A stretch of DNA of 64,000 bases, taken from positions 62,001 to 126,000 of the forward strand of contig ML014114.1 of assembly GCA_003615045.1 (NCBI GenBank), read 5' to 3'. Made by a program: the position numbers and the translations under genes. The stretch comes from Caulochytrium protostelioides. Taxonomy: Eukaryota; Chytridiomycota; Caulochytriomycetes; Caulochytriales; Caulochytriaceae. The notes under the pieces are model-generated. The model was given only the letters and a program-made list of their open reading frames with translations, had not been told where the DNA came from and did no database searches. Positions within the stretch are counted from its first letter, which is position 1; every line of letters starts with the position of its first letter. Positions 39,491-50,579 of the stretch are shown piece after piece.

Positions 39491-41446
39491 CTAGGCCTTG
39501 TCCGCTTCAGCCGTCAAGGCATCGCGCACGCAGAGAGGACAGGTGCGGTGCCCCTGCGCGCCGAGCAGCCATTCGTCGATGCAGGCCTGGTGGAACCCGT
39601 GGCGGCAGACGAGCTGGCGGACGGCGTCGCCGTCCTCGTAGTCGGTGAAACAGATGGCGCACGTGCGCGCGTTGCCGATGAGGCGCGGGAAAGCGTCGCT
39701 GCCGCTGCCGCTTGCGTTGCCGCTGCCGCTGCCGGGGCCCCACCGCGCCTCGTCGTCCGTCGTGCTCCAGGCCGACCGCCCGTCCTCGCTCGGGTAGTGC
39801 CGCGACCAGCCGGACGCGCTGGACGCTCCGTCCCGCGGCGACCGCGGCGACGCGTCGCACGTGGGCAGGATCCGCCGCGCGGTCAAGGGGCAGGCGATCC
39901 CGTCGGCGTATGAGAACGACGACGACGGCGTCAGCCGGCCAGGCGTGGCGGGCGTGGGCCCGCCGCGGGCGCTGCGGTCGCCGCCGACGGGGGACCGCGC
40001 GGTGCCCATCCAATCGAGGGCGTGGAGGGGGGCTGGGATCGGCGCGGCGGTGGCGGCGGCGGCGGCGGCGGCGGCGGGCCCGGGGCCCGGGCCGGCCCCC
40101 AGGTCAATCGGGTCGAGGAGGCTGGTGGCCGTCGGGGTCGCCTGGGGCGAGGCGGCGGGCGAGGCGGCGGGCGAGGCGGCGGGCGACGAGGGCTCGGTGC
40201 CGCTGCTGCCGCCGCCGCCGAAGGCGTGCGTAATGAGCGGATAGCTGGTGGTGCGGCCGACGACGGAGGCCTGAACGAGCTTGGCGCTGATGTCGATGCT
40301 GCGCGCCATGAGGCGCTGGGAGGAGTCGGAGATGCGGCGGGGCGTCTGCGGACGGCTGGGCGTCGGCGGCGGGGCGTGCAGCGGCAGGATCGCCGGCTCG
40401 GCGTCTTTGGACCCGCGGGCACGGCGGGATCGCCGGGGCTTGGGCTTCCGGTACGCGAAGACGCGGAGCTGGTCGAGCTCCGCCTGGGTCAGGCCTGCGG
40501 GACGGGCACCGCGGGCCCCTCCAGCGGCGGCGGCGGCGGCGCCGGCCGCCGGGCCGCCGGCCGCGTCGATGTGGCGCATGAAGAGCAGCATCGAGAGCGC
40601 AAGCACGATCGCGGGCAGGACAAAGATGAGGTAGAAGGTGACGACGAAGGCGACGGCGACCCAGTAGACGCCCGGGCTCGTGGCGCGGCAGGTGGTGCTG
40701 CGGAAGACCCAGATCTGGCCGACGAGACATACCGTGATCTGATAGACGGCGAGGACGGAGTGAATGCCCTTGAGGAGGGCCATGAGCCGCGGGACCAGCC
40801 GCTCGGGTTGCGTCCACAGGTAGCGCTCGAGGGGCATCTGGATGAGCAAGCAGAAGACGGACATGACCATGTCGCCGAGCAGAAACCAGCGGATGGGCTG
40901 ATCGCAGGGCCGGTTCTGCTCCAGCCCGAGCACGGTGCCCGCCGCGACGATCTGCGCAATGAGCAGCAGCGAGTGGAAGATGTACGACGGCAGCGAGTGC
41001 GTCGGGGACGGCGGCGGGACGGCGGCGGCCTGCAGCACGGTGCTGGCGCGCCGCCGCGTGACCGTCCCCGCGCGGTGAATCGAGTGGTGCAGCCGCCGCG
41101 GCAGCGACGCCAGCGATCGCGAGGACGACGATGCGGTCGGCGTCGGCGGCGTTTCCTCACCGGCTGCGAGCGTCGCCTCGCTCGTGGCGGCCGAGCCGAC
41201 CGCGGAGGGGCTGGTCCGTGCCGGCGCCGCGGCGGGTGGCGCGAGATCGGCGCCCTCGGCGGCGAGCACCGGCGGCCGGGTCGGCGGCGTCGCGGCGGCG
41301 CCGTGGCTCAGCGCGTCGCCGTCGATCGCGGCGATGTGGGGCAGCGCCGCGGTCGCCGTCGGCGACGGTATCAAGATCGTGGTCGCGGGACGGCGGGCCG
41401 AGGCGTCCTCCACGGAGAAGTGGGCGGGCGCGGTGAGCGAAGCCAT
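39491..41446 (-). CDS. Membrane RING-H2 finger protein (putative E3 ubiquitin ligase)
   Basis: 651 residues from the ATG at 41446. The order is: a disordered, Ala/Pro-rich N-terminus (1-145); about four hydrophobic segments near 152-171, 184-203, 226-247 and 263-293; a basic stretch ([16 protein letters not shown]); a long low-complexity region; and a C-terminal RING-H2 ([12 protein letters not shown]...[15 protein letters not shown]...CPLC). All eight zinc ligands are present. RING-H2 domains recruit E2 enzymes, so this is probably a membrane-anchored E3 ligase of an endomembrane or the plasma membrane. Substrates are unknown. The layout resembles plant and fungal multi-spanning RING-H2 proteins rather than a named yeast ligase. 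Confidence 0.8.
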   Translation of the reverse strand: MASLTAPAHFSVEDASARRPATTILIPSPTATAALPHIAAIDGDALSHGAAATPPTRPPVLAAEGADLAPPAAAPARTSPSAVGSAATSEATLAAGEETPPTPTASSSSRSLASLPRRLHHSIHRAGTVTRRRASTVLQAAAVPPPSPTHSLPSYIFHSLLLIAQIVAAGTVLGLEQNRPCDQPIRWFLLGDMVMSVFCLLIQMPLERYLWTQPERLVPRLMALLKGIHSVLAVYQITVCLVGQIWVFRSTTCRATSPGVYWVAVAFVVTFYLIFVLPAIVLALSMLLFMRHIDAAGGPAAGAAAAAAGGARGARPAGLTQAELDQLRVFAYRKPKPRRSRRARGSKDAEPAILPLHAPPPTPSRPQTPRRISDSSQRLMARSIDISAKLVQASVVGRTTSYPLITHAFGGGGSSGTEPSSPAASPAASPAASPQATPTATSLLDPIDLGAGPGPGPAAAAAAAATAAPIPAPLHALDWMGTARSPVGGDRSARGGPTPATPGRLTPSSSFSYADGIACPLTARRILPTCDASPRSPRDGASSASGWSRHYPSEDGRSAWSTTDDEARWGPGSGSGNASGSGSDAFPRLIGNARTCAICFTDYEDGDAVRQLVCRHGFHQACIDEWLLGAQGHRTCPLCVRDALTAEADKA

Positions 41447-42525
41447 CTTAGCAGACCGTCACGCCGTCGCGACGGGAAAAGGCGGGCGCAGCGGAGGCGC
41501 GGCATCCACGATCTCCACGGTACCAGTATACTTGCGGTGAGACGGCAGCAGGCACGGCTTGCGGTGGCGGTGGCGGTGGCGGTGAAGACAGCGGCAACCA
41601 TGGCGGCACCCGTGCTGTTGGGTGCGGCGGCTGCTTCCGTCGGCTGACAGCGCGCCTTGCCTTGCCGACGGACGGGTCAGGGTCCTGGCAGATCTCCTTA
41701 TGCGATCGAGAGACGCGCTCAGCGCGAGGGGTGCAAGTAGACATGCGCTGCGAACCCGACGTCACCGCCACCGGTATCGTTAGCGGCACGCGCGCGTCAT
41801 ACCCGTGACCGCATCGCTTGTGTGACGGCGGCCCCGCGGCGCATGGTGACACCGGGCGGGGCGGCTGCTCCGCACGGGGTCACCTTTGTTGTGGCGTCAT
41901 GCAGTTCGCTGATGGCGACGGGCTCCCCCTTCGGCCCCCCTGTCGACTCGTGACGCCGACGATGCGCACGTACGGCATTTGTTCCTAACGAGACGCGATA
42001 AGCCATGGACAACGAGGTTGTCTTCCCGCGTGTGTCTGCTCAAGGATGCTCGAGTAGGCTCGAGTAGGCTCGAGTAAGCTCGAGTCGGATCAATGGTGAT
42101 GTCCAGCAGAGAGCGCTGGTTGCGACATGGTTCAGCATGTCCTCGCAGCATCGTCGCGGGTTCACAGATTTCTCGCTTACTTTGTCTCGGTCTTCGTTCC
42201 ATGGCGCCTCCGCAGCGCAAGCGATCGAACACCCCGCGCGCCACGAGGAGTGCGCCTGCGGCGAGCGGCGAATGCGGCGGCCGCAGAGTCCAAGCCGTCT
42301 AGCGGAAGGCGGCAGGCCCTGCCAAGCCCGCCAGCGGCCCACGCGAGTATCAAATGGAAGGGCTGGAAGGGGCACATGGCTCATTCGGCCGTCTTTGTCA
42401 GGGGTCTTCAGCGTTCATGGCCAGAACGTGGAACGCAGGCAATCCTGGCATCGTGCTACGCCGTCGGCCCAGCATCCGAGCGCACGTCCTCGTCACCCCT
42501 CTCGATCCATCCACGTGGTCGGCCC

Positions 42526-42556
<31 letters not shown>

Positions 42557-42605
42557 GACGGCGATCCGTCCTCCCCGCCTCCCGCCCACGTCCCCGTGGG
42601 ACCGT
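41447..42605. other. Divergent intergenic region between RING gene and WD40 gene
   Basis: Promoter space for both genes. It contains a 10-base tandem repeat (42048-42087) and otherwise unremarkable DNA; the part near 41.9-42.1 kb is less GC-rich. The WD40 frame is open back to an ATG at 42354, but the extra 84 residues look non-conserved. Confidence 0.4.
42048..42087. repeat. Ten-base tandem repeat, unit CGAGTAGGCT
   Basis: About four copies in direct tandem with one A variant in the third. Each junction forms an AGCTCGAGT or GGCTCGAGT word around a CTCGAG palindrome. It lies in the region divergent between the RING and WD40 genes. Confidence 0.85.
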
Positions 42606-44003
42606 ATGATGTCGGTGCCATCGACGGCCGCCGCGCCGGTGCCGCCGCCGACGCCGCTGTTCACGCTGCGTGGCACGCAGGCGAGCGTCACGTGTCTGGC
42701 GTTTCTATCGCCGCCGCCGCCGCCAGCGACACCGGCGCCCGCGTCGCCCGCGTCGCCACCGTCGCCACCGCCGCCACCGACGCGCTGGCTCGCGGCCGGG
42801 GACGCCCGCGGCCGGGTGCAGGTGTGGGACGTGCAGACGTGCCGCGTCGTGCAGTCGTGGCCGGCGCACGAGCAGGCGGTGCTTGCGCTCATCGCGCTCC
42901 CCGGCGGCGCGTTCGCCTCCCAAGGCCGCGACCACGCGATCCACCGCTGGGCGCTGGCCGACGGCCGGCGGCGCTACGACGAGCAGCCCGTCGAGTCCCT
43001 GCTGACGAGCAGCTTGACCTTCTGCCGGATGGCTGCGGCGGTGGTCCCCCCATCCCGACCGCCACGTGGGCCGCCACGTGCCGGGGGTCGCCACGTGGCC
43101 GAGCACGTGTACCTCGCGTACCCCAACGTGCAGGAGGAGAACCGGGTCGATGTCGCGGACTGGGGCCGTCGGCGCCGCGTCGTGCGCACCCGCGTCGGGC
43201 CCGACCCCGAGGCATCGATGGCGGCTGCGGCGGCCGCCGCGACCGGTCGGTCGGAGCGTCGCGAGGGCGCGCTGCTCTCCATGGCGCTCATCGTCTCGCC
43301 CTTGACCGCGTCGGCGGAAACGGCGCCGCCGGTCGGTCATGACCATGAGGCGGCGCCGCCGCCGACGGACGCGCGCCTGCTGCTGCTGTGCGGATATGAG
43401 TCCGGCGCCGTCGCCGGCTGGCGCGTCAGCGACGGCACGTGCGTCTTCCGCCACGTGCTCGGCCCCGATCCCATCACGGCGCTGCTCCCGCGGCCGGCGC
43501 CGCCCCCGACCTCGCCGCCGTCGCTGAAGCTGGAGATCGGCACGGCGAGCGATCTGCTGTACCACGTGGCGCTCGTCGATGTGGCTACCAGCGACGGCGA
43601 ACCGCCCGCGCTCGTGGGCCCGATGCGGGTCGCCCACGTGCGTGCATCCGAGCGCTGGGGCGCGCCTGGCACGGCGCAGCTGGCGTCGCGGCCGCCCGGC
43701 CGCCTGCTGGTCGCCGCCGGATGGGACGGCCGGCTGCGGCTGTGGAAGACGGCGCGCTATCAGCTCTTGGGCGTCCTGCCGGGCCATACGGCGCATGTCA
43801 ACGACGTCGTGTTTTGGTCGGATCCGTCGTTCCCTACCGATAGCGCGGTCGACGGCGCCGTCGCGGCTACGACAGCGACGTTGCCGGGGACGACGCCAGT
43901 CCGCAGCCGCATCCCATGGGACTCGTCGCTGATGGCCAGTGCGTCGCAAGACATGACGATCCGGCTCTGGTCGATCTATCCCACCACGACGGCACCCCGC
44001 TGA
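42606..44003 (+). CDS. WD40 protein, probably ASTRA-associated protein 1 (Asa1/GNB1L-like)
   Basis: 465 residues from MMSVPSTAAAP; an upstream ATG at 42354 would add 84 unconserved residues. The WD repeats are divergent: FTLRGTQASVTCLAFL, then WLAAGDARGRVQVWDVQTCRVVQSWPAHEQAVLAL with GRDHAIHRWAL, a middle repeat (LLLCGYESGAVAGWRVSDGT), and the last two near AAGWDGRLRLWK and MASASQDMTIRLWSIYP. The first-repeat pattern (GD-x-x-GxVxxWD, then AH and GRD-x-x-I-x-x-W) is that of Asa1/GNB1L, a partner of the Tel2-Tti1-Tti2 complex that stabilises PIK-related kinases. Loops are lengthened by Pro/Ala-rich inserts. Another seven-bladed WD40 protein is possible. Confidence 0.7.
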   Translation: MMSVPSTAAAPVPPPTPLFTLRGTQASVTCLAFLSPPPPPATPAPASPASPPSPPPPPTRWLAAGDARGRVQVWDVQTCRVVQSWPAHEQAVLALIALPGGAFASQGRDHAIHRWALADGRRRYDEQPVESLLTSSLTFCRMAAAVVPPSRPPRGPPRAGGRHVAEHVYLAYPNVQEENRVDVADWGRRRRVVRTRVGPDPEASMAAAAAAATGRSERREGALLSMALIVSPLTASAETAPPVGHDHEAAPPPTDARLLLLCGYESGAVAGWRVSDGTCVFRHVLGPDPITALLPRPAPPPTSPPSLKLEIGTASDLLYHVALVDVATSDGEPPALVGPMRVAHVRASERWGAPGTAQLASRPPGRLLVAAGWDGRLRLWKTARYQLLGVLPGHTAHVNDVVFWSDPSFPTDSAVDGAVAATTATLPGTTPVRSRIPWDSSLMASASQDMTIRLWSIYPTTTAPR

Positions 44004-45196
44004 GCATCACTTTCTAATTCGTATTTATACGCCCCCGACGGCGAGAACGATCGAGATCCATCCGATGGAAGGACCATCCAACGGTCTTGGGAATCCACCT
44101 GGCCAGGCGGGACCGCGCACGGGTGGTTTGGGACACCGGTTGATCTACCGCTCGCCCCGGTGTGTTGCGGCCGCCGGGGCGCGCCCCCTGCTGACCCCGG
44201 CCGGGGCCCGTGTCCTCCTTCGCTCGTGGGCCGACGCCGGAGTCGGAGTTTCAAGCACGATCGACCTCCGCGGCGAGCCGCCGCCCCGTCGAGGCCGACA
44301 CGCGTCGCGGCAAACACCGCCGTCGTCGCCGCCGTCGTCGTCGCCGCCGCCGCCGCCGATTGCGGCCGACGACCCCGCGGACCCTCCCCGTCGGGGCCCG
44401 CCGCCGATCATCACGCGACGGCGCGACGGCCGCGGGAGCGGGAATCAGAGCCAGAGTCGGAGTCGGAACGGCGGCGTCGAAACGGTCGACGCCCGTCCAG
44501 ACTCAGACCGCTGGCGGGCGGCCCAAGGCTGCCCGTGGCTACCTGCGCGCGGCCACGGCACGCCCACGGCGCGCCCACGGCGCACCCACCGCGAGTCGGA
44601 CCAGGGTCGGACGACATGCGGGAACGGGCGTGGCCGTCGCGCACCGGCCGACACGCCGGTCGCCGTCGCCGCAGGGCGCGGCGCCGAGCGAATCGACTCG
44701 GCCGCGCGCCCGAGGCTCGTGCGTGTGCTGGGACGGATCGTCGAGACGCGTCGACGGCCGCCGGGCGGCCGCGCGGGTATCCCGCCCTCCAAGAAGATGG
44801 GGGTGAACGTGGTCGGCTCAGGAGGGACGGATCAGGAGCGATGATCCCCAACGCGGCAGGAATCGTCCTTGCATACAGGAAGCTTCTGGTCCGGCGTCGC
44901 GAGCAAAGACAGCCTCGAGAGGATTCGATCGATGCCGATCCGTGCCAGCGGACCAGCTCATGGTCGTCGGTGCTCCGTTCCGCGCATCCCCCCCAGTTTC
45001 GTAAGGATCTTCAGGACCGACGGCTGTATATAGATTCATACGTGCCCCCTCATTGTCGCGCGCGATCGCGACGTTTCCGCTGACCCGATCAGTGTTCATC
45101 CTGCCCACGATCGCCATTTCCGAAAGAGCCATACGGGGGGAACGCGCGTGTCCATCCGCCACCCGTCTCCCCCTGCGCTCGACGTAGACCGCCGCC
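44004..45196. other. Intergenic, 1.2 kb, upstream of the formin
   Basis: The 3' flank of the WD40 gene holds TATTTATA near 44022. The remainder is GC-rich with no accepted gene, ending in the formin promoter. Confidence 0.4.
45027..45033 (+). promoter_or_regulatory. TATA-like box upstream of the formin
   Basis: TATATAG lies 170 bases upstream of the formin ATG, in GC-rich sequence and correct orientation. Position is plausible for a fungal promoter. Confidence 0.4.
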
Positions 45197-48100
45197 ATGC
45201 GGCACAGCCGCTTCGGAACGAGCGCCGCGGGCGGCCGTGGCAGCGCCGGCGGCGACAGCCCTTCCCGGCTCACCCCGCTCGCGTCCACCACCAGTATGGC
45301 CAGCACCGCCAGCAGCCTGGCCACGCCTCACGCCGCCGCCACCCAGAGCCCCGGTTCACAGAACCGGCTGCGGCGCAAGAGCGTCGGCCACTACATGCTG
45401 GCCGGCGCGCCGTCGGGCCCCGCGTCGCCGACGCGGCTCGCGGGTGACCACGGCAGCCTACCGCTGCCGCCGTCGCCGTCGCCCTCGTCCGTGGCGTCGG
45501 GGCTCGCGGCCTCACCGGACCGGCATAGCGGCGTGCACACGCACCTGCCGGCGCCGCCGCCCGCGCGGCACGGCCGGTCGGCCACGGCGGTGCCGGCGCC
45601 CGCCGCGGGCGGCAGCGAGTTCTGGGACCGCCCGGACTACCGCGATTTCATGGTCGCCTACCAGGCCTACCGCGTGCGCGATCCGCACGAGCGCCACGAC
45701 CCAGTCACGATCCACCAGCTAATGGAGCTGGCGATCAAGACGGCGTACTTTGGTACGTCTGACATCGACAAGTATGCGGGCATGAGTCTGGAGAGCCGGA
45801 TCAAGTTCATTGATCAGGTCTATGACGGCATCCAGAAGGACAAGCATGCGACGACTGGCAGCGCGTCGTCCCGCCATGGCCCGGGGACGGCGCCCTCGCT
45901 GGAGCAACACCCGCAGCATATCATCAACTTGGTGCATATGGTTGCTGATTTCCTAGAGAAGCGCAGCCGGACGAACATCATCAAAGCGTATGCCATTTTC
46001 ACGAACCCGTTCCGCACGAAGGCAAGTGGTTCCGAAGTCATCGACGATACTCGCAAAGCCCTGGGCGTGCTGGGCGAGCTGCTTGTGCAGTGCCGCAACC
46101 AGCCCATTACGTGGGTCGAGAACTTTGTCGAGTGCCACGGCGAGAACGCCGTGCTGTATGTAATGTCGATTCTGCTCGACCGGCGCGGCGATGCCAAGCC
46201 CGTCGAGTTCGACTTTGAGTCGCGCGCGATGCAGATCCTCTATACGGTGCACAAGGTTGTGCCCATCCTGCCACGCATTCTTAGCGACCCGGCGGCGACG
46301 GCCATCGTCATGCAGTACCTGATCTCGCCGTACGTGCCGGTGCGCACGATCGCGGCTCACATGCTGCTGGACATGCTGACGGCCTCGCCCGAGACGCACG
46401 AGGCGGTCATGCGCGGGTTCGCCGTCCTGAAGGACTGCTACCGCGAAACCGTCGTCTTCCAGACGTTCATGAACCTCATCCATGAGCAGGCCGGCATGCG
46501 CGGCGTGTTCGGAAGCAACGTCCGCGGCCGCGACCCGTACGACAACACCGCCAGCGAGCGCGTGGACTACTTTGTCACGACGGCGCAGCTCATCGTGCAT
46601 CTCGCCTCGACGCCGACAGCCGCGACGCCGCGCTGCGACCTGCGGCGCAAGCTTGCGGCCGCCGGGTGGGACAACATCATGCGCATCTACCGCCGGTGGG
46701 CGCCGTCAGACTACCCCGAGCTCTTCAGGGTGATGAATGATTATACCGCGGGCGCCGAAGCGGACGACAAGCAGTTGATTCAGGACGCGACCGAGAACCT
46801 GGATTGGTCGAACCCCGCCGAGTGCTTCAGCGTGGTGATGAAGCGCGTCGAGTCGGTGCCGGGCGCCGTGAAGCACATGCAGAACCTCTTCCAGCATCTC
46901 ATGTTCGGCATCACCGTCGCCGAAGGCAAAGACGTGGCGCCCATGATCCAGTTTGCAGATATGCTGGTGCACAACATTTTGAATCGCGAGCTGCACCCGG
47001 ACATGTCGGCCGATGAGTCGTATGCGTGGACCCTTCAATCCGTAGTGGACCGCATCCACGAAGCGACGCAGGAGGCGACCAAGGCGCACAGCCGACTGAT
47101 CCATACTGACGTCGACAAGGTCTCGGATGCCGCGCTCGCCGAAGCGCTGCGCCGCGGGAACCGCTTCGAGGCCGAGATCCAGGTGCTCCAGCGTAACCTG
47201 GTGGAGCAAAAGAAACAGCTCGACCATGAGAAGGCGCAGCACGAAATCACCCGGAACGGCAGCGTTTCGGCGTCGACGGCGACCGCCGTGCTCGAACAGA
47301 ACAAGGCGCTCATCGACAAACTCGAGCAGCTCCGCGCGCAGGCGCTCGGGGCCACCAAGCGCATGCGCGACATCTACCTCGCCGCGGGTGTCCATGCCGG
47401 CGACTTCCAGTACGAGCAACTCATGCAGCTGCCGATCCCGCCGATGCTCGCGGACGAAGCGGCCGTCGCGTCCTTCCAGTCCTCAATCGCCGCCGTCGGC
47501 ATCGCGCCCGCCGCCGACGCTGACAGCGCTTCCGCCCATGCGGACGCCGCGTCGTCCTCGGCGGCGTCGTCCTCAGCGGCAGAAGCCCGGAGCGCTGCGA
47601 CCGCCAAGATGAACGCGGATCCCGCCGCCGTCAAGGCAGCGGCACGGACGGAGAGCGCCGCCTCGCTCTCGGACGACGAGACGTCGTCGTCGACGGCGCC
47701 CGCCGCGCCGCCGGCAGTCGTGGTGGCGGCCGCGCCGCCGCCCGGTCCGCCCATGATGGCTGGCGGTCCGCCGCCGCCGCCGCCACCGCCGCCGCCGCCG
47801 CCCAATGGATCCATGGCGGCCGCGCCGGCCTACCCCTACTTCCAGACGTTCAAGCCGAAGGCGGTCGTGCGCAAGATCCAATGGCAGAAGTTGCACAACT
47901 CGGACATCAAGGACTCAGCGTGGGTCGCCATCGCGAAAGCGAATGCCAAGAAGGAGAAGGCCGGGGTGCTGGCCGAGAGCGGCGAGAAGATCGAGACGAT
48001 TGATCCGGACCGCATTGAGCAGCTGCCCCCGATTGCCGTGCCGGATCTGGAATCCGCGGGCCCAACCCATGTGGAGTGTTACCTGGCGCAGAAGGGCGAA

Positions 48101-50395
48101 CTGAAAGAGCTCGAGGACGCGTTTAAGGCGAGCACGGTCGAAGTCAAGTCGCGCAACATGCTGGCGACCGAGACGACGTTCGTAGACTCGAACACGGCCC
48201 AGCGTGTCATGATCTGCTTGGCCCGGCTGAAGCAGTACTCGATGGAGGATCTGGAGGACGCGCTGTGGCGACTGGACGTGAATGTCTTCAAGCCCGAGAT
48301 CATTGAGCAGATGTATAAGCACCTGCCCGAGGAAGAAGTGATCCTGAACATGGAGGACCACTACGCCTCGCCGGACATGGCCTCGCTGCCCCCGGTGCGC
48401 AAGGCCGAAGCCTTCTTCTGGCGTATCGCACACGTGCGGAACTACCAGGAGCGATTCGCGATTATGCGTTTCATGGCGACGTTCCAGTCGCGTTTCGAGG
48501 ACTGCGAGACGGAACTTCGCATCGTGAACCAGACCTTCCACAACGTGCTGGACAGCAAGAAGCTGATTGCGGTGCTGCGTTTGATCCTGCTGATGGGCAA
48601 CTTCCTTAACTCCGACAGCATTGCGGGCAAAGCGCTCGGCTTCTCGCTGACGTCGCTGAAGCTGCTGGATGGCACCAAGATGACGCGTGAGTCGACCAAG
48701 TCGGCCATGCATGCGTTGGCGACCCTGATTGCCCGCCGCTTCCCCGATCTCGAGACGCTGAGCGCCGATTTTGCCGAGTTGGATGAGGCGCGCAACATCA
48801 ACTTCCACGCGCTGAGCTCCAACATCAAGGAGCTCGTGACGGGCATGTACCAGCTGCGCGTCGCGCTGGCCCGCGCGAAGGCGACTGCCGACCCACGGGA
48901 CATGAGCGTGCCCGTGATTACCAAGTTCCTCGAAGAAACGGAGCTCGGCTGGGATACTCTGATTGCGAACTACGATCTGTGCTTTGAGCTGATTCAGAAC
49001 GTGTATGCCCAGTTCGCCACGAAGTATAACTTGCCGATCCCCGACCGCGTCAAGCGCGCCACGTATGCCGCGCCCAAGGCTCCGCCGGGCGCGGTGAAGG
49101 TGGACAGTCGTCTCGGCAGCACGAACAAGACGACGGCGCCGCCGCCGGTGCGCGTGTCGCAGTTCCGCCCGATTCCCGACTACGAGCTCGACATCGACAC
49201 CGCCATCGCGACCTCGCCCGACCTCGACACAGGGCTGCTGGGCTCGCCGAACGGGCTGACGCCAACGCAGTTCCTCGACCATCTGCACGACTTTTTCAAG
49301 TCTTACGCGCGCGCCTTCCGGGACAACGTGGACGCGGCGATCGCGCAGGCGCGCGAGTCTCGCCGTCTCCAGGCCGCGCAGGACCTCGCCGAGGCCAAGA
49401 TGAAGCGCCAGCCGTCCGTCATGACCCTCAAGTACCTCAGTGACGACACGACGTCCCTCGGCGAAGCGACGCCGCCCATGGCCGGCGCGAAGCTCTCGCC
49501 GCGGCCCTCCAGCGTCCTGAGCGCCGTCGACCTGCCCGCGGCGAGTTTCGAAGCCGACGCCAGCTCGTCCAGCTCGAACTCGGAAGCCACCCCGCGACCC
49601 ATGGTGACGCTGCGCTCGACGCCCCAGCCCGGAACCGCCGCCGCCGCCGCCGCCGCCAGACCACCCACGGGCGCGCCGTCGACGCTCAAAGTCGCGTCGC
49701 CGCGGCCGCTCGTTGGCCGCGCCAATCTCGGCGCCCGCGAAGCCGCATCACCCAAGCCTGCGGTCCGTACCGACATCGCGACCACGGCGCCGCCGCCGAC
49801 CAAGACGACCTCCCTAACGTCAGTGGCGCCGGCGGTGACCGTCTCATCGCCGCCTTCACCTAGTGTGTCCGTCAGTATGCCGTCGCTGCACGCGGCCTCG
49901 CTCCCGCCGGCGTCCTCAAGAAAGCCGGCGACGGCCTCAGCCCCGGCGCAGCCGTCGTTGTCGTTGTCGTCGGCGTCGGCGTCGGCGGCGTCCGCTCCTC
50001 TCCCGTCGACGCTCAGCATGTCGCTGCCCGACACGAGTAGCAGTATCCTCAGCGATAGCCTCCTCTCCTCGATTACCGACGACTTCTCCAGCGATATCCT
50101 CAAAGGATTCGGCATTGCCGGGCTGGAGGGCCTTGGGTCGGCGTCGTCGATGCCCTCCTTGGCGTCGGCGAACGCATCGGCGCCCGCCTCGCAGCTCGGA
50201 TCGCGGTCCTACCTCAACGGCTTCGCCGGCGAGGGCAGTGCCTCGAGTTTGTTCGACGGCACGATCCGACTGCCGGGCCTCGGCGTCGACAGCCAGGCGA
50301 ACTCTCACTTGACGGCTTCAGGCACCGCGGACAAGATGGCGTCGTCCACTCCACGGGGCCTTGAGACGGATCGATTCCTTCGTCAGTTCTCTTAA
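45197..50395 (+). CDS. Formin (diaphanous-related type)
   Basis: 1732 residues, intronless, start in gccgccATG. Formins nucleate and processively elongate unbranched actin filaments for polarised growth and cytokinesis. Order: a disordered N-terminus; a GBD/FH3 armadillo region, about 141-520, with FWDRPDYRDFMVAYQ and TWVENFVECHGENAVLYVMS; a coiled-coil segment (650-720); FH1 at about 835-872 with a run of 12 prolines that would bind profilin; and FH2 from about 878, with VRKIQWQKL, ATETTFVD and NFLNSDS. The end of FH2 (FLDHLHDFFKSYARAF, near 1359) is separated from the rest by a ~90-residue Pro/Ala-rich insert. The C-terminal ~330 residues are Ser/Ala/Pro-rich; no canonical DAD with its basic cluster is obvious, so autoinhibition is uncertain. 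It converges on the transporter gene 184 bases away. Confidence 0.95.
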   Translation: MRHSRFGTSAAGGRGSAGGDSPSRLTPLASTTSMASTASSLATPHAAATQSPGSQNRLRRKSVGHYMLAGAPSGPASPTRLAGDHGSLPLPPSPSPSSVASGLAASPDRHSGVHTHLPAPPPARHGRSATAVPAPAAGGSEFWDRPDYRDFMVAYQAYRVRDPHERHDPVTIHQLMELAIKTAYFGTSDIDKYAGMSLESRIKFIDQVYDGIQKDKHATTGSASSRHGPGTAPSLEQHPQHIINLVHMVADFLEKRSRTNIIKAYAIFTNPFRTKASGSEVIDDTRKALGVLGELLVQCRNQPITWVENFVECHGENAVLYVMSILLDRRGDAKPVEFDFESRAMQILYTVHKVVPILPRILSDPAATAIVMQYLISPYVPVRTIAAHMLLDMLTASPETHEAVMRGFAVLKDCYRETVVFQTFMNLIHEQAGMRGVFGSNVRGRDPYDNTASERVDYFVTTAQLIVHLASTPTAATPRCDLRRKLAAAGWDNIMRIYRRWAPSDYPELFRVMNDYTAGAEADDKQLIQDATENLDWSNPAECFSVVMKRVESVPGAVKHMQNLFQHLMFGITVAEGKDVAPMIQFADMLVHNILNRELHPDMSADESYAWTLQSVVDRIHEATQEATKAHSRLIHTDVDKVSDAALAEALRRGNRFEAEIQVLQRNLVEQKKQLDHEKAQHEITRNGSVSASTATAVLEQNKALIDKLEQLRAQALGATKRMRDIYLAAGVHAGDFQYEQLMQLPIPPMLADEAAVASFQSSIAAVGIAPAADADSASAHADAASSSAASSSAAEARSAATAKMNADPAAVKAAARTESAASLSDDETSSSTAPAAPPAVVVAAAPPPGPPMMAGGPPPPPPPPPPPPNGSMAAAPAYPYFQTFKPKAVVRKIQWQKLHNSDIKDSAWVAIAKANAKKEKAGVLAESGEKIETIDPDRIEQLPPIAVPDLESAGPTHVECYLAQKGELKELEDAFKASTVEVKSRNMLATETTFVDSNTAQRVMICLARLKQYSMEDLEDALWRLDVNVFKPEIIEQMYKHLPEEEVILNMEDHYASPDMASLPPVRKAEAFFWRIAHVRNYQERFAIMRFMATFQSRFEDCETELRIVNQTFHNVLDSKKLIAVLRLILLMGNFLNSDSIAGKALGFSLTSLKLLDGTKMTRESTKSAMHALATLIARRFPDLETLSADFAELDEARNINFHALSSNIKELVTGMYQLRVALARAKATADPRDMSVPVITKFLEETELGWDTLIANYDLCFELIQNVYAQFATKYNLPIPDRVKRATYAAPKAPPGAVKVDSRLGSTNKTTAPPPVRVSQFRPIPDYELDIDTAIATSPDLDTGLLGSPNGLTPTQFLDHLHDFFKSYARAFRDNVDAAIAQARESRRLQAAQDLAEAKMKRQPSVMTLKYLSDDTTSLGEATPPMAGAKLSPRPSSVLSAVDLPAASFEADASSSSSNSEATPRPMVTLRSTPQPGTAAAAAAARPPTGAPSTLKVASPRPLVGRANLGAREAASPKPAVRTDIATTAPPPTKTTSLTSVAPAVTVSSPPSPSVSVSMPSLHAASLPPASSRKPATASAPAQPSLSLSSASASAASAPLPSTLSMSLPDTSSSILSDSLLSSITDDFSSDILKGFGIAGLEGLGSASSMPSLASANASAPASQLGSRSYLNGFAGEGSASSLFDGTIRLPGLGVDSQANSHLTASGTADKMASSTPRGLETDRFLRQFS

Positions 50396-50579
50396 TTTTA
50401 ATTGACCCCTTGACACCCGATGTGACATCATGCCTTGGCATCGGCTCGTCTCCACGTTCCCGACGTACGCATCCGAGCCTTCTTCGGTGTTTCCTTGGAC
50501 CGTGGCCATGGCAAACATGGCGATTATGCACGATATAATACAGAGTATGGATGGCCAGGCAAATCGCATCGCGGTCGAC

